This document shows, piece after piece, positions 6,509 to 14,649 of a DNA stretch of 16,874 nt. The stretch spans positions 1 to 16,874 of the forward strand of contig JAQTUC010000015.1 in assembly GCA_028710385.1 (NCBI GenBank), in the 5' to 3' direction. The DNA is from Candidatus Omnitrophota bacterium (GTDB taxonomy: Bacteria > Omnitrophota > Gorgyraeia > Duberdicusellales > 4484-171). The stretch's first letter is position 1. Each line of letters opens with the position of its first letter. The position numbers and the translations under genes were made by a program. A model generated the notes under the pieces. That model had not been told where the DNA came from. It was given only the letters and a program-made list of their open reading frames with translations, and made no database searches.

Positions 6509-7762
6509 ATGAATAAAGAGTTTTTAACAATTTTAGAGCAATTAGAAAGAGAAAAGGGCCTTGATAAAAATGTTCTTCTTGAAGCGGTAAAGCATGCTTT
6601 AACTGTTGCCGCCAAGAAAATCGCAAAAATTACATCAACCTCAGAGGATGTAAAGGTTGAGATAGACCCGGGAAAGGGAGATATCCGCGTTTACATCGGA
6701 GGCAATGAGGTAGTTTCCAGGGAGTTCGGCCGCATCGCCGCGCAAACCGCGAGGCAGGTAATAATACAAAAAATCCGCGAAGCAGAAAAAGACAATGTGT
6801 ATGCGGAATTTAAGAAAAAAGAAGGCGATATTGTCGGCGGCGTAGTCTATCGCATAGAAAAAAGAGCGATAATACTTGATCTTATGGGCAAAGCCGAAGG
6901 CATTATTCCGTATTCCTTTCTTTCGCCTACGGACAATTTTAGGTTAGGCGAAAGAGTTAAGGCGTTTGTCTATGAGGTTAAGAAAGACAAAGGTACCCAG
7001 ATAATACTTTCCAGGCGCCACGAAGGCCTTGTAAAAAAACTTTTTGAGCTTGAGGTGCCGGAAATTTTTGAAGGGGTAGTGGAAATGAGGTCTATCGCAA
7101 GGGAAGCCGGCGAAAGAACAAAAATAGCTGTTGCCTCAAAAGACGATAAGGTAGATTGCGTGGGCGCCTGTGTCGGAATGAGGGGCTCGCGCGTCAAAAA
7201 CATAATAGAAGAATTACGCGGAGAAAAAATAGACATAGTGCGCTTCAGCGAAGATGTGAAGGAGTTTATAAAAGCAAGCCTTGCCCCTGCTGTTATTTCG
7301 CGTATTGAGCTTGACAGGGAAACTAAACGGGCCAAAGTGCTTGTTGCGGCTGATCAGCTTTCACTAGCTATCGGCAAGCGCGGGCAGAATGTGCGCCTTG
7401 CCTCAAAACTTGTAGGTTGGGAAATAGATGTGCGTTCGCGCGAAGCAATTGAGGAGGAAGTAAACGACATTTTGCAGCTTAAGAATATCGGAAAGAAACT
7501 GGCAGCAATACTGGTTGACTCAGGTTATACTTCTTTAAGAAAGATTTCAAGTGTTGGGGCTGCGGAGCTTTCCAAATTAAAAGGCATAGGCGAGAAGAAA
7601 GCCTTAAAGATAATTGAAGAAGCAAAGAAATTCCTGGAGGAAAAATCAGCTTCCGATAAAAAAGCAAAAGAAGAAGCCAGTAAGGCAGAAGAACCAAAAA
7701 AAGAACAACAAATAGAAGAACAAAAAGAAAAAACAAATTTACCTGAAGAAGGAAAGGAGTAA
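6509..7762 (+). CDS. nusA: Transcription termination/antitermination factor NusA
   Basis: NusA binds RNA polymerase and nascent RNA and controls pausing, termination and antitermination. Domains in order are: N-terminal RNAP-binding domain (residues 1 to about 103), S1 domain (about 106-178), two KH domains (about 205-320, with GMRGSRVKNI in the first and GKRGQNVRLA in the second), and a C-terminal helix-hairpin-helix pair (about 322-375, containing LKGIGEKKA). The final 40 residues are a Lys/Glu-rich low-complexity tail. Length, 417 residues, fits forms with a single short C-terminal module rather than the 495-residue E. coli type with two acidic repeats. It sits 12 nt upstream of infB, as in many bacteria. 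The upstream leader has two hairpins and a strong ribosome site. Confidence 0.96.
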   Translation: MNKEFLTILEQLEREKGLDKNVLLEAVKHALTVAAKKIAKITSTSEDVKVEIDPGKGDIRVYIGGNEVVSREFGRIAAQTARQVIIQKIREAEKDNVYAEFKKKEGDIVGGVVYRIEKRAIILDLMGKAEGIIPYSFLSPTDNFRLGERVKAFVYEVKKDKGTQIILSRRHEGLVKKLFELEVPEIFEGVVEMRSIAREAGERTKIAVASKDDKVDCVGACVGMRGSRVKNIIEELRGEKIDIVRFSEDVKEFIKASLAPAVISRIELDRETKRAKVLVAADQLSLAIGKRGQNVRLASKLVGWEIDVRSREAIEEEVNDILQLKNIGKKLAAILVDSGYTSLRKISSVGAAELSKLKGIGEKKALKIIEEAKKFLEEKSASDKKAKEEASKAEEPKKEQQIEEQKEKTNLPEEGKE

Positions 7763-7774
7763 AAGGGGTGAGTA

Positions 7775-9685
7775 ATGAGAATTCATGAATTAGCCAAAAA
7801 GCTTGGGATAGACAGCAAGGAATTGCTGGTTAAGCTGCAAAGTTTAAATTTTCCGGTTAAAAGCCATATGTCCAGTGTGGATGATGATACTGCTGAAATA
7901 ATTAAGAACGAGATAGTTGATTTAAAGAAAAAAGAAATAGAAGAAAATGTTATTGAAGTTGATTTTCCTATTTCTGTAAAGGATTTGGCCGTAAAATTAA
8001 ACAAAAAACCTTCGGAGCTTCTTTCTGATTTGCTTAAGGAAGGAAAGTTCTTAAACATTAACCAGAACCTTGACGATAAAATGGCCGCGGAAATTGCCTA
8101 CAAGTACAAAATCAATCTAAAAAAGAAACCTACCCAGGAAGAAGCAATACTTATTAAAACAGAGGCAAAAGACCTTAAGAAAAGAGCGCCTATTGTTACT
8201 TTAATGGGCCACATTGACCACGGAAAAACAAGTCTTCTTGATTATATAAGGAAAAGCAAAATTGCCGAAAAGGAAAGCGGAGGAATCACCCAGCATACCG
8301 GAGCCTATCAGGTAAATCTTCCTAAGGGAAAAATTACTTTTCTTGATACACCGGGCCATGAAACATTTACCGCAATGCGCTCCCGCGGAGCAAACATTAC
8401 GGATGCGGTTATACTTGTGGTTGCTTCTGATGAGGGTGTTAAGCCCCAGACAGAGGAAGCGCTTGATCACGCTAAAGCCGCAAATGTTCCTATTCTTGTT
8501 GCTATTACAAAAATGGATAAGGCAAATGCAAACCCGGATATGGTAAAACAGCAGTTGTCTAAGCTTGACTTAACCCCTGAAGATTGGGGAGGAAAAACAA
8601 CAACTGTCGGAGTTTCCGCAAAAACAGGCCAGGGTATAGATGAACTTCTTGACCTTATACTTTTACAGGCTGAACTTCTTGAGCTTAAGGCAGATTACGG
8701 GAGAGCAGCTGTCGGCGCAGTAGTTGAGGCGCGCCTGTCAAAAGGCAAAGGCCCTCTTGTTGCTGTGTTGGTAAGAGAAGGGGTGCTTAAAGTCGGAGAT
8801 TGCTGTGTCTGCGGGCATTACTGGGGAAAAATAAAAGCAATGAATGACGACAGGGGGAATAACGTTGTTACTGCTGAGCCGTCGGCTCCGGTTGAAGTGC
8901 TTGGTTTAAACGGAGTTCCGAATCCCGGGGACCAGCTTTTTGTCGTTCCGGATGAAAAAAGCGCAAAAGAAATAGTTGAGCGCAGGCGCGAAGAAGACGC
9001 GAAGCTTAAATTAAAGGCGCCGGCTCATTTTAAGCTGGAAGACCTTTATAAAAAAGTAAAAGAAGAGCATCAAAAACAATTAAAAGTGATACTTAAAGCG
9101 GATGTCGGCGGCACTCTTGAGGCGGTTGATGAGGCTTTAAAGAAAATTTCCCACGAGGAAGTAGAGCTTGTGTTAAGCCATAAGGGTGTTGGCGCAATAA
9201 ATGCATCAGACGTTTTGCTTGCTGAGGTAACTGATGCAATAATTGTCGGTTTTAAAGTAACTATAGATAACCAGGCGCGAGACCTTGCGAAGCAAAAAGG
9301 AATAGAAATAAGGGTTTACCAGATAGTTTATGAGCTTATAGACGATATAAAAGCCGCGTTTGAAGGTATGCTCACCCCGCAGGTTAAGAAAATTTTTGTA
9401 GGCAGGGCAAGAGTAAAAGCGGTTTTTAAATTATCCAAATCAGGAATTATCGCAGGCTCAATAATTGAAAAAGGAAAGATGCAGAGAAACCTTACCTGCC
9501 AGCTTATGCGCGGGAACAAAATAATATTTGAAGGAAAAATTTCATCGCTTAAAAGATTTAAGGACGATGTAAAGGAAGTTGCAGAAGGAGTTGAGTGCGG
9601 AATAGGAATAGGGTATAACGAAATTGAAGAAGGCGATTACATAGACGCCTACAGCGAAGAGCTTATTACGCGCCGCCTGAAATAA
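7775..9685 (+). CDS. infB: Translation initiation factor IF-2
   Basis: IF-2 is the GTPase that brings initiator tRNA to the 30S subunit and promotes subunit joining. Two small IF2-N-type helical modules lie at about residues 1-50 and 66-115, with only a short linker, so the protein is 636 residues against 890 in E. coli. The GTPase domain has GHIDHGKT (145-152), DTPGHE, and SAKTG for G5. The G4 motif reads TKMD (residues 245-248), where nearly all IF-2 proteins have NKxD. The C-terminal domains follow, ending in GDYIDAYSEE. Start ATG 7775 has GGGGTG upstream at 7765-7770. rbfA, which often follows infB, is absent; trpS begins 2 nt downstream. Confidence 0.97.
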   Translation: MRIHELAKKLGIDSKELLVKLQSLNFPVKSHMSSVDDDTAEIIKNEIVDLKKKEIEENVIEVDFPISVKDLAVKLNKKPSELLSDLLKEGKFLNINQNLDDKMAAEIAYKYKINLKKKPTQEEAILIKTEAKDLKKRAPIVTLMGHIDHGKTSLLDYIRKSKIAEKESGGITQHTGAYQVNLPKGKITFLDTPGHETFTAMRSRGANITDAVILVVASDEGVKPQTEEALDHAKAANVPILVAITKMDKANANPDMVKQQLSKLDLTPEDWGGKTTTVGVSAKTGQGIDELLDLILLQAELLELKADYGRAAVGAVVEARLSKGKGPLVAVLVREGVLKVGDCCVCGHYWGKIKAMNDDRGNNVVTAEPSAPVEVLGLNGVPNPGDQLFVVPDEKSAKEIVERRREEDAKLKLKAPAHFKLEDLYKKVKEEHQKQLKVILKADVGGTLEAVDEALKKISHEEVELVLSHKGVGAINASDVLLAEVTDAIIVGFKVTIDNQARDLAKQKGIEIRVYQIVYELIDDIKAAFEGMLTPQVKKIFVGRARVKAVFKLSKSGIIAGSIIEKGKMQRNLTCQLMRGNKIIFEGKISSLKRFKDDVKEVAEGVECGIGIGYNEIEEGDYIDAYSEELITRRLK

Positions 9686-9687
9686 CT

Positions 9688-10671
9688 ATGAGCAAAAAAG
9701 TAATTCTAAGCGGAATGCGGCCTACCGGAAAATTGCATCTAGGCCACTGGGTCGGAGCGTTGTCTAATTGGGTGAGCCTTCAGGAAACATATAAATGTTT
9801 CTTTATGGTTGCAGACTGGCACGCCCTTATGAGCGAATACAAAAATCCTTCCGTCATTAAAGACTCTATTCTTGATAACGTAAGCGATTTTTTGGCTTAC
9901 GGCATAAACCCGGATGAGTCGGTTTTATTCATACAATCAGAAGTGCCTGAGCATCTTGAGCTTTTCATGCTTTTTTCTTTTGTCACGCCTCTTGGCTGGC
10001 TTTCCAGGTGCCCGACTTTTAAGGAGCAGGTGAGCCAGTTAAAAGATAAAGAAATAAACACTTACTCATTTTTAGGCTACCCTGCGCTTCAGGCAGCGGA
10101 TATTGCTTTGTATAAAGCAAATGCAGTTCCTGTCGGAGAGGATCAGCTTCCGCATTTGGAACTCGCGCGCGAAATCATCCGGCGTTTTCATTTTTTATAC
10201 AACAAGGAAGTTTTTGTGGAGCCACAGGCTTTGCTTACGAAAGTGCCAAGGCTTTTGGGTTTAGACGGCAGAAAAATGAGTAAAAGTTACAATAACTATA
10301 TTGCCCTTGATGAAGATGATAAATCCATAAGAAGCAAAATTTCCGGTATGATTACAGACCCTGCCCGCATTAAAAAAGAGGACAAGGGCCATCCCGATGT
10401 CTGCAATGTATACAGCTATTACAGCGTTTTCGCAAAGGAAAAATCCAGAGAGGTTTACGACTGGTGCACCGGAGCAAAAAAAGGCTGCGTTGAATGCAAA
10501 AAGATATTTACCGAACTCCTTGTTGATTTTATCGCGCCCCACAGAGAAAAAAAGCAAGAATTTTTAAAGAAAAAAGATTATATCTGTGATATACTAAATG
10601 AAGGCGCGAAAAAGGCGCGCATTGTTGCTTCCAAAACGGTTTTGGAAGCGAAACAGGCAATGGGAATATAG
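9688..10671 (+). CDS. trpS: Tryptophanyl-tRNA synthetase
   Basis: TrpRS is a class I synthetase that charges tRNA-Trp in the cytoplasm. The HIGH-type motif is HLGH at residues 17-20 and the second signature KMSKS is exact at 196-200. Between them are the Trp-pocket and dimer landmarks, including YPALQAADI and PVGEDQLPHLE. Length, 327 residues, is normal. It starts 2 nt after infB, so it probably depends on infB transcription and translation. The 3' end contains a TGATATACT word (10587-10595) that resembles an extended -10 but has no convincing -35. The gene ends 30 nt before scpA. Confidence 0.97.
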   Translation: MSKKVILSGMRPTGKLHLGHWVGALSNWVSLQETYKCFFMVADWHALMSEYKNPSVIKDSILDNVSDFLAYGINPDESVLFIQSEVPEHLELFMLFSFVTPLGWLSRCPTFKEQVSQLKDKEINTYSFLGYPALQAADIALYKANAVPVGEDQLPHLELAREIIRRFHFLYNKEVFVEPQALLTKVPRLLGLDGRKMSKSYNNYIALDEDDKSIRSKISGMITDPARIKKEDKGHPDVCNVYSYYSVFAKEKSREVYDWCTGAKKGCVECKKIFTELLVDFIAPHREKKQEFLKKKDYICDILNEGAKKARIVASKTVLEAKQAMGI

Positions 10672-10672
10672 C

Positions 10673-10701
10673 AAATTTAAGCGCAGTTTTTCTCTAAATT
10701 T
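10673..10701. repeat. Short inverted repeat in the trpS-scpA gap
   Basis: AAATTTA (10673-10679) and TAAATTT (10695-10701) are exact 7-nt inverted copies that span the whole 30-nt gap, and the second copy touches the scpA ATG. No clear Shine-Dalgarno is present for scpA. In AT-rich DNA this could be chance. Confidence 0.35.
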
Positions 10702-11412
10702 ATGAAAATCAGATTAGACATCTTTGAAGGCCCGCTGGATTTACTCCTTTATCTTATCAAAAAAGACCACCTCAATATTTACGATATTCCTATAACCAAT
10801 GTTGTCGGGCAGTATCTGCAGTTTCTGGAGCTTATGAAGTTTCTGGACATAAATATTGCTTCCGAATATATGGTTATGGCAGCCACCCTTATAAATATAA
10901 AATCAAAAACACTTCTTCCTAAGCCTCAGGATCCTGAAGTTCCGGAAGAAGATCCGCGCGAGGAACTGGTTAAAAAGCTTCTTGAGTATGAGAAATTCAA
11001 GGAAGCAGCGCAATTCCTTAAGGAAAAAGAAAAAGAACGCCTTAAATATATAACCAGGCCGGAAGCCTCACCCCAGGAAACAGAAGTTTATCTTGAAGCT
11101 TCAATTTTTGATTTGATAAGCGCATTTAAGAGCGCGCTTAAGGATGTTCCAAGGGATATTTTCTTTGAGATTATAAAAGACGAATTTACTGTTGAGCAGA
11201 AAATCCACGATCTTTTGCATCTTTTCCTTATTAAAGAAACAGTTTCGCTTGATGAATTATTTTCTTCCGCAAAAAGTAAATTAGAAGTAGTTGTTATTTT
11301 CCTTGCTATACTTGAACTTATAAGGCTTCGCGAAATAGTCGCGGTCCAGAAAGTGCTTTTCGGACAGATTTCAATTGCCAGAAGGCAAAACCTTTTAACC
11401 TGCCCATCATGA
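10702..11412 (+). CDS. scpA: Segregation and condensation protein A (kleisin)
   Basis: ScpA is the kleisin that bridges SMC heads with ScpB in the bacterial condensin that organises the nucleoid. The N-terminal signature DIFEGPLDLLLYLI (about residues 6-19) followed by a KDHLNIYDIPI stretch is classic. A charged helical middle (about 85-125) leads to a C-terminal winged-helix region that would bind the SMC head. Length, 236 residues, is typical. The gene normally stands next to scpB; here the stop overlaps the ruvB start by ATGA and no scpB is present in the window. The trpS-scpA adjacency is known in other bacteria. No good Shine-Dalgarno precedes ATG 10702. Confidence 0.93.
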   Translation: MKIRLDIFEGPLDLLLYLIKKDHLNIYDIPITNVVGQYLQFLELMKFLDINIASEYMVMAATLINIKSKTLLPKPQDPEVPEEDPREELVKKLLEYEKFKEAAQFLKEKEKERLKYITRPEASPQETEVYLEASIFDLISAFKSALKDVPRDIFFEIIKDEFTVEQKIHDLLHLFLIKETVSLDELFSSAKSKLEVVVIFLAILELIRLREIVAVQKVLFGQISIARRQNLLTCPS

Positions 11413-12410
11413 ACCAGGATAATGAGAGAGTTGTAGATTACCTTCAGGAAAATGAAGAAGAGAAGGTTATAAATCTTTCTCTTCGTCCCCACAGCGTTTC
11501 TGATTTTATCGGCCAGAAAAATGTTGTAAGCGCCCTTGAGATTGCAGTCCAGGCTGCCAAGAAGAGAGAAGAGCCTCTTGAACACGTGCTTCTTTCAGGC
11601 CCCCCCGGACTTGGTAAAACAAGTTTGGCGTATTGCATTGCCCATGAAATGGGAAGCAAACTTACATCAACGTCAGGCCCTGCAATTGAGCGCGCAGGCG
11701 ACCTGGTTGGAATTTTGACCAATCTTGAAAAAGGAGACATCCTTTTTATAGATGAAATCCACCGCCTTTCAAAAATAGTAGAAGAATTTCTTTACCCGGC
11801 GATGGAAAATTTCCAGATAGATTTTGTAATTGATAAAGGGCCGTATGCGAAAAGCGTAAAATTCAACTTAAAGCCTTTTACTCTGATTGGCGCCACTACA
11901 AGGAAAGGATTGTTGAGCGCACCATTACGCGGAAGATTCGGGCTTTTTTATGATTTTGATTTTTACGCCACGGCTGATCTGTCCTTGATTGTAGAGCGCA
12001 GCGCAAAACTTCTTGATGTGGTCATTGATAAAGAAAGCGCGCTTGAAATTGCCGGGCGTTCCCGCGGCTCGCCAAGGCTTTCAAACAGGCTTTTAAAAAG
12101 AGTGAGAGATTATGCGCAGGTAAAAGACAGAGGCGCAATACACCTTGAAATAACAAAAGAAGCGCTACTGCACTCAAGAATTGATGAAAACGGGCTTGAT
12201 GATTTGGACAGGAAATACCTTCGCACCTTAATTGAGCTTTATCAGGGCGGGCCTGTCGGCATTGAGACGATTGCAGCTTCTTTAGGCGAAGACAAGGGAA
12301 CTCTTGAAGACGTGGTTGAGCCATATCTTTTGAACAATGGCTTTATAATACGCACTCCGCGCGGAAGAAGTATTACCGAAACCGCACAGAAAAGCTTAAA
12401 CATTTCCTAG
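11409..12410 (+). CDS. ruvB: Holliday junction branch migration DNA helicase RuvB
   Basis: RuvB is the hexameric AAA+ motor that drives branch migration with RuvA and RuvC during recombination repair. Walker A is GPPGLGKT (residues 64-71) and Walker B is FIDEIH (Asp115, Glu116). The sensor-1 region GATTRKGLLSAPLRGRFG holds the Arg finger area, with Gly where many RuvB proteins have Asp (PLRDRFG). The C-terminal winged-helix DNA-binding domain includes GGPVGIETIAASLGED. Length, 333 residues, is normal. The start overlaps the scpA stop by 4 nt. ruvA and ruvC are not in this window. I see no hairpin-plus-T-run terminator after the stop, though a promoter follows. Confidence 0.97.
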   Translation: MNQDNERVVDYLQENEEEKVINLSLRPHSVSDFIGQKNVVSALEIAVQAAKKREEPLEHVLLSGPPGLGKTSLAYCIAHEMGSKLTSTSGPAIERAGDLVGILTNLEKGDILFIDEIHRLSKIVEEFLYPAMENFQIDFVIDKGPYAKSVKFNLKPFTLIGATTRKGLLSAPLRGRFGLFYDFDFYATADLSLIVERSAKLLDVVIDKESALEIAGRSRGSPRLSNRLLKRVRDYAQVKDRGAIHLEITKEALLHSRIDENGLDDLDRKYLRTLIELYQGGPVGIETIAASLGEDKGTLEDVVEPYLLNNGFIIRTPRGRSITETAQKSLNIS

Positions 12411-12429
12411 CCGATAACCCCTCATTTTA

Positions 12430-12458
12430 TTTCCTATTTTCTGAACTTATGGTATAAT
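12430..12458 (+). promoter_or_regulatory. Extended -10 promoter upstream of DUF2905-tgt
   Basis: TGGTATAAT at 12450-12458 is a consensus -10 with the extended TG. At 17 nt upstream lies TTTCCT (12430-12435), a weak -35 with 3 of 6 matches, as is usual for extended -10 promoters. Transcription would start near 12465 and give a leader of about 40 nt before ATG 12506. This is the only convincing promoter in a gap of this window and probably drives DUF2905, tgt, trmD and perhaps the genes beyond. Confidence 0.6.
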
Positions 12459-12505
12459 TTACACCCGCTTTTAGAGGGCTTAAATAGTTAAAAACAGCGA
12501 AATAT

Positions 12506-12733
12506 ATGAGTAATTTAGGCAAATTTCTCATTATAACCGGTTCAGTTTTGGTGATACTAGGCTTAGGTTTAGTGATTTTTTCACGTTTTAAGATACCGTT
12601 TTTAGTCCGGCTTCCCGGAGATATATTTATACAAAAAAAGAATTTTACTTTTTATTTTCCATTGGCCACTTCAATTGTAATAAGCGTAATATTGAGCCTG
12701 GTTTTGTATCTGATATCCAAAATACAAAAATAA
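12506..12733 (+). CDS. DUF2905 family small membrane protein
   Basis: This is a 75-residue protein with two hydrophobic segments, about residues 6-26 and 50-70. The central signature has RLPGDIFIQ, a short polar patch with KKN, then FTFYFPLATSI. This fits the DUF2905 family, whose members show the same RLPGDI and FYFPL motifs. No biochemical function is known to me. It ends one nucleotide before tgt and follows a promoter, so it is the first gene of the downstream transcript. Small DUF2905 genes near ruvB or tgt are seen elsewhere as I recall, which would suggest conserved co-inheritance and not a direct role in tRNA modification. The ribosome site is weak. Confidence 0.85.
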   Translation: MSNLGKFLIITGSVLVILGLGLVIFSRFKIPFLVRLPGDIFIQKKNFTFYFPLATSIVISVILSLVLYLISKIQK

Positions 12734-12734
12734 A

Positions 12735-13847
12735 ATGTTTAAAGTAGTTAAAAAAGATAAAGACACAAAAGCAAGGAGAGGTTTATTTGAAACTGCCCAT
12801 AACCGCTTAAGCACTCCTGCTTTTTTTCCGGTCGCAACACAAGCCGCCGCAAAAGGGCTTAATGTGAGAGAGCTTTCTGAAATCGGCATAGATGGCCTTT
12901 TGGTCAATGCCTATCATTTATTTGTGCGTCCCGGTGTAGAAGTTATAAAAAACTGCGGTGGGCTGCATAAATTTATGAATTTTGATAAAACCATAATAAC
13001 GGATAGCGGAGGATACCAGATTTTTAGTTTAGAGCACCTTCGTAAAGTAACCGATGAAGGCGTAAGCTTTAAGTCGCACGTTGACGGAAAATCTATCTTC
13101 TTAACTCCGGAAGACGTTATTCAAACGCAGCTTATTTTAAAAAGCGACGTGGTTGTTCCGCTTGATGAATGCATAAAATATCCGGCTACTTACGAGGATG
13201 CAAGCACGGCCTGTGACAGGACAGTTGCCTGGGCAAGGAAGAGTAAGGCATTTTTTGACGCAAACAATAAAGGAGATCAGCTATTTTTCGCGATATCGCA
13301 GGGTTCCGTCCACGAAGACCTTCGCAGAAAGTGCCTGGATGGCATATTGGGCCTTGGAATTGACGGTTTATGCATCGGAGGTTTAAGTGTTGGCGAAGAG
13401 GACAATTTACGGTATAATACACTGAATTTTATTAATAGTTACGCAGGCGAAGACAAAATGCGTTATTTTATGGGCTACGGGATGCCTGCTGACATATTGG
13501 AAGCTGTAACCTTCGGGGTAGACCTTTTTGATTGTGTTCTACCTACGCGGTTTGCCAGAACAGGGACTGCTTTTACGAAAGAGGGAGTGATAGTAGTACG
13601 CAATTCCCCTTATACAAATGACGTAAGTCCCCTGGATAGCGAATGTGCCTGCTATACGTGCAGAAATTTTTCCCGGGCATACCTTCGGCATCTTATAAAC
13701 GTAAACGAAATCCTGGCAGCTAATCTGCTTGCTTACCATAATGTGTTCTGGTACAAGCATTTTATGGATGATATAAAAAAGGCGATAGAAGAAGAAAGGT
13801 TCCTGCAGTTTAAAAAGGATTTTTTATCCTGCTTCGCCCGCGGTTAG
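12735..13847 (+). CDS. tgt: Queuine (preQ1) tRNA-guanine transglycosylase
   Basis: Tgt swaps guanine-34 of GUN-anticodon tRNAs for preQ1 as a step in queuosine synthesis. The TIM barrel has TDSGGYQIFSL with catalytic-region Asp90, and FDCVLPTR with Asp266, the equivalent of the covalent nucleophile. The zinc site is complete: Cys304, Cys306, Cys309 (CACYTC) and His335 (YHN). Length, 370 residues, is normal for bacterial Tgt. The residue after LPTR is Phe where Asn is common, a small change near the active site. No queA or queuosine-precursor genes are in the window. It lies 1 nt after DUF2905 and 9 nt before trmD, so one transcript is likely. Confidence 0.96.
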   Translation: MFKVVKKDKDTKARRGLFETAHNRLSTPAFFPVATQAAAKGLNVRELSEIGIDGLLVNAYHLFVRPGVEVIKNCGGLHKFMNFDKTIITDSGGYQIFSLEHLRKVTDEGVSFKSHVDGKSIFLTPEDVIQTQLILKSDVVVPLDECIKYPATYEDASTACDRTVAWARKSKAFFDANNKGDQLFFAISQGSVHEDLRRKCLDGILGLGIDGLCIGGLSVGEEDNLRYNTLNFINSYAGEDKMRYFMGYGMPADILEAVTFGVDLFDCVLPTRFARTGTAFTKEGVIVVRNSPYTNDVSPLDSECACYTCRNFSRAYLRHLINVNEILAANLLAYHNVFWYKHFMDDIKKAIEEERFLQFKKDFLSCFARG

Positions 13848-13856
13848 GCAAATTGT

Positions 13857-14555
13857 ATGATTGTTGACGTTATAACAATTTTCCCGGGAATGTTTACTCC
13901 GGTAATAGACGAATCTATTATCAAGAGAGCAAGGGCTAAAGGCCTTTTAAAAATAAATTTGCACGATTTACGAAGTTTTACCGATGACCCGCATAAAAAA
14001 ATAGATGCTCCGGCTTACGGCGGAGGCGGAATGGTTTTTAAGCCGGAACCGGTGTTTAACGCGGTTGAAAAAATCCTGGGCTACAAAGCGTATCCTAAAG
14101 CCAAAACGGATAAGAATAAAAGAATTGTTCTTTTAAGCCCTCAGGGAAAACGGCTTAACCAGCAGCTTTTAAAAAAGTTTTTATGCTACGAAAGGCTGAT
14201 ATTGATAGCTCCCCGTTATGAAGGGGTGGATGAGAGGGTTGTAAAGCATCTGGTTGATGAGGAAATTTCCATAGGCGATTATGTCCTTAGCGGTGCGGAA
14301 CTCGCTGCTATGGTTCTGATAGACTCAATTGCGAGGCTTATACCGGGAGTTGTTTCTGACAGGGATTCTATAAAAAACGAAAGTTTTGAGGGAAATCTCC
14401 TGGATTATCCGGCATATACCCGTCCCGAAGATTTCAGGGGCCTTAAGGTGCCGGAAATTTTACTTTCCGGAAACCACGCAGGCATTGAAAAGTGGCGTAA
14501 GGAAAAAGCCCGCGAAGCAACAAAGAAAAAAAGGCCGGATTTATTGAAAACATAA
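13857..14555 (+). CDS. trmD: tRNA (guanine-N1)-methyltransferase TrmD
   Basis: TrmD methylates G37 next to the anticodon with S-adenosylmethionine, which prevents +1 frameshifting. It is a SPOUT-fold dimer with a trefoil knot. Landmarks are the N-terminal VDVITIFPGMF, the YGGGGMVFKPEP stretch, PRYEGVDERV, the knot segment ISIGDYVLSGAELAAM, and LLDYPAYTRPEDF, whose Asp should be the general base. The knot motif has Ala where Gly-Gly is usual (SGGE). Length, 232 residues, is a little short because the C-terminal tail is brief. The common upstream partners rpsP and rimM are absent; rplS follows after a 94-nt repeat-bearing spacer. Confidence 0.97.
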   Translation: MIVDVITIFPGMFTPVIDESIIKRARAKGLLKINLHDLRSFTDDPHKKIDAPAYGGGGMVFKPEPVFNAVEKILGYKAYPKAKTDKNKRIVLLSPQGKRLNQQLLKKFLCYERLILIAPRYEGVDERVVKHLVDEEISIGDYVLSGAELAAMVLIDSIARLIPGVVSDRDSIKNESFEGNLLDYPAYTRPEDFRGLKVPEILLSGNHAGIEKWRKEKAREATKKKRPDLLKT

Positions 14556-14567
14556 AACAATATGTAG

Positions 14568-14636
14568 CACGTCACACGTTGCACGTAACACGTTTTTAAA
14601 AAGACGTGATACATGTTACCTGATACGTGAGACGCA
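14568..14636. repeat. Inverted heptamer-array element (CACGT type) between trmD and rplS
   Basis: CACGT occurs at 14568, 14575, 14582 and 14589, exactly every 7 nt. The complement ACGTG or a one-base variant occurs at 14604, 14611, 14618 and 14625, again every 7 nt, with a fifth degenerate copy (ACGCA) at 14632 that runs into the rplS ribosome site. As an inverted repeat, 14570-14593 matches 14611-14634 at 19 of 24 positions. A TTTTTAAAAA stretch lies in the centre. Confidence 0.8.
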
Positions 14637-14638
14637 AG

Positions 14639-14645
14639 AGGAGGT
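14639..14645 (+). promoter_or_regulatory. Strong Shine-Dalgarno of rplS
   Basis: AGGAGGT lies 4 nt before ATG 14650, at the 3' edge of the CACGT palindromic array. It is much stronger than most ribosome sites in the window, as expected for an abundant ribosomal protein. Confidence 0.85.
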
Positions 14646-14649
14646 TAAT

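Noticed and set aside
10587..10595. TGATATACT extended -10-like word at the end of trpS
   Set aside because: There is no recognisable -35 and the word is within coding sequence; not strong enough to call a promoter for scpA.
11088..11585. Long antisense open frame across the scpA-ruvB junction, and similar ones at 2930-3310 and 5584-6000
   Set aside because: The translations show no family motifs and lie opposite genes with full catalytic motifs; they are mirror images of codon bias.
12411..12450. Intrinsic terminator after ruvB
   Set aside because: The stretch is T-rich but I find no stable stem before it.
13390..13418. TTGGCG, 17-nt spacer, TATAAT inside tgt
   Set aside because: It looks like a sigma-70 promoter and could feed trmD, but it lies inside strongly conserved coding sequence over 400 nt upstream of trmD; chance is likely without start-site data.
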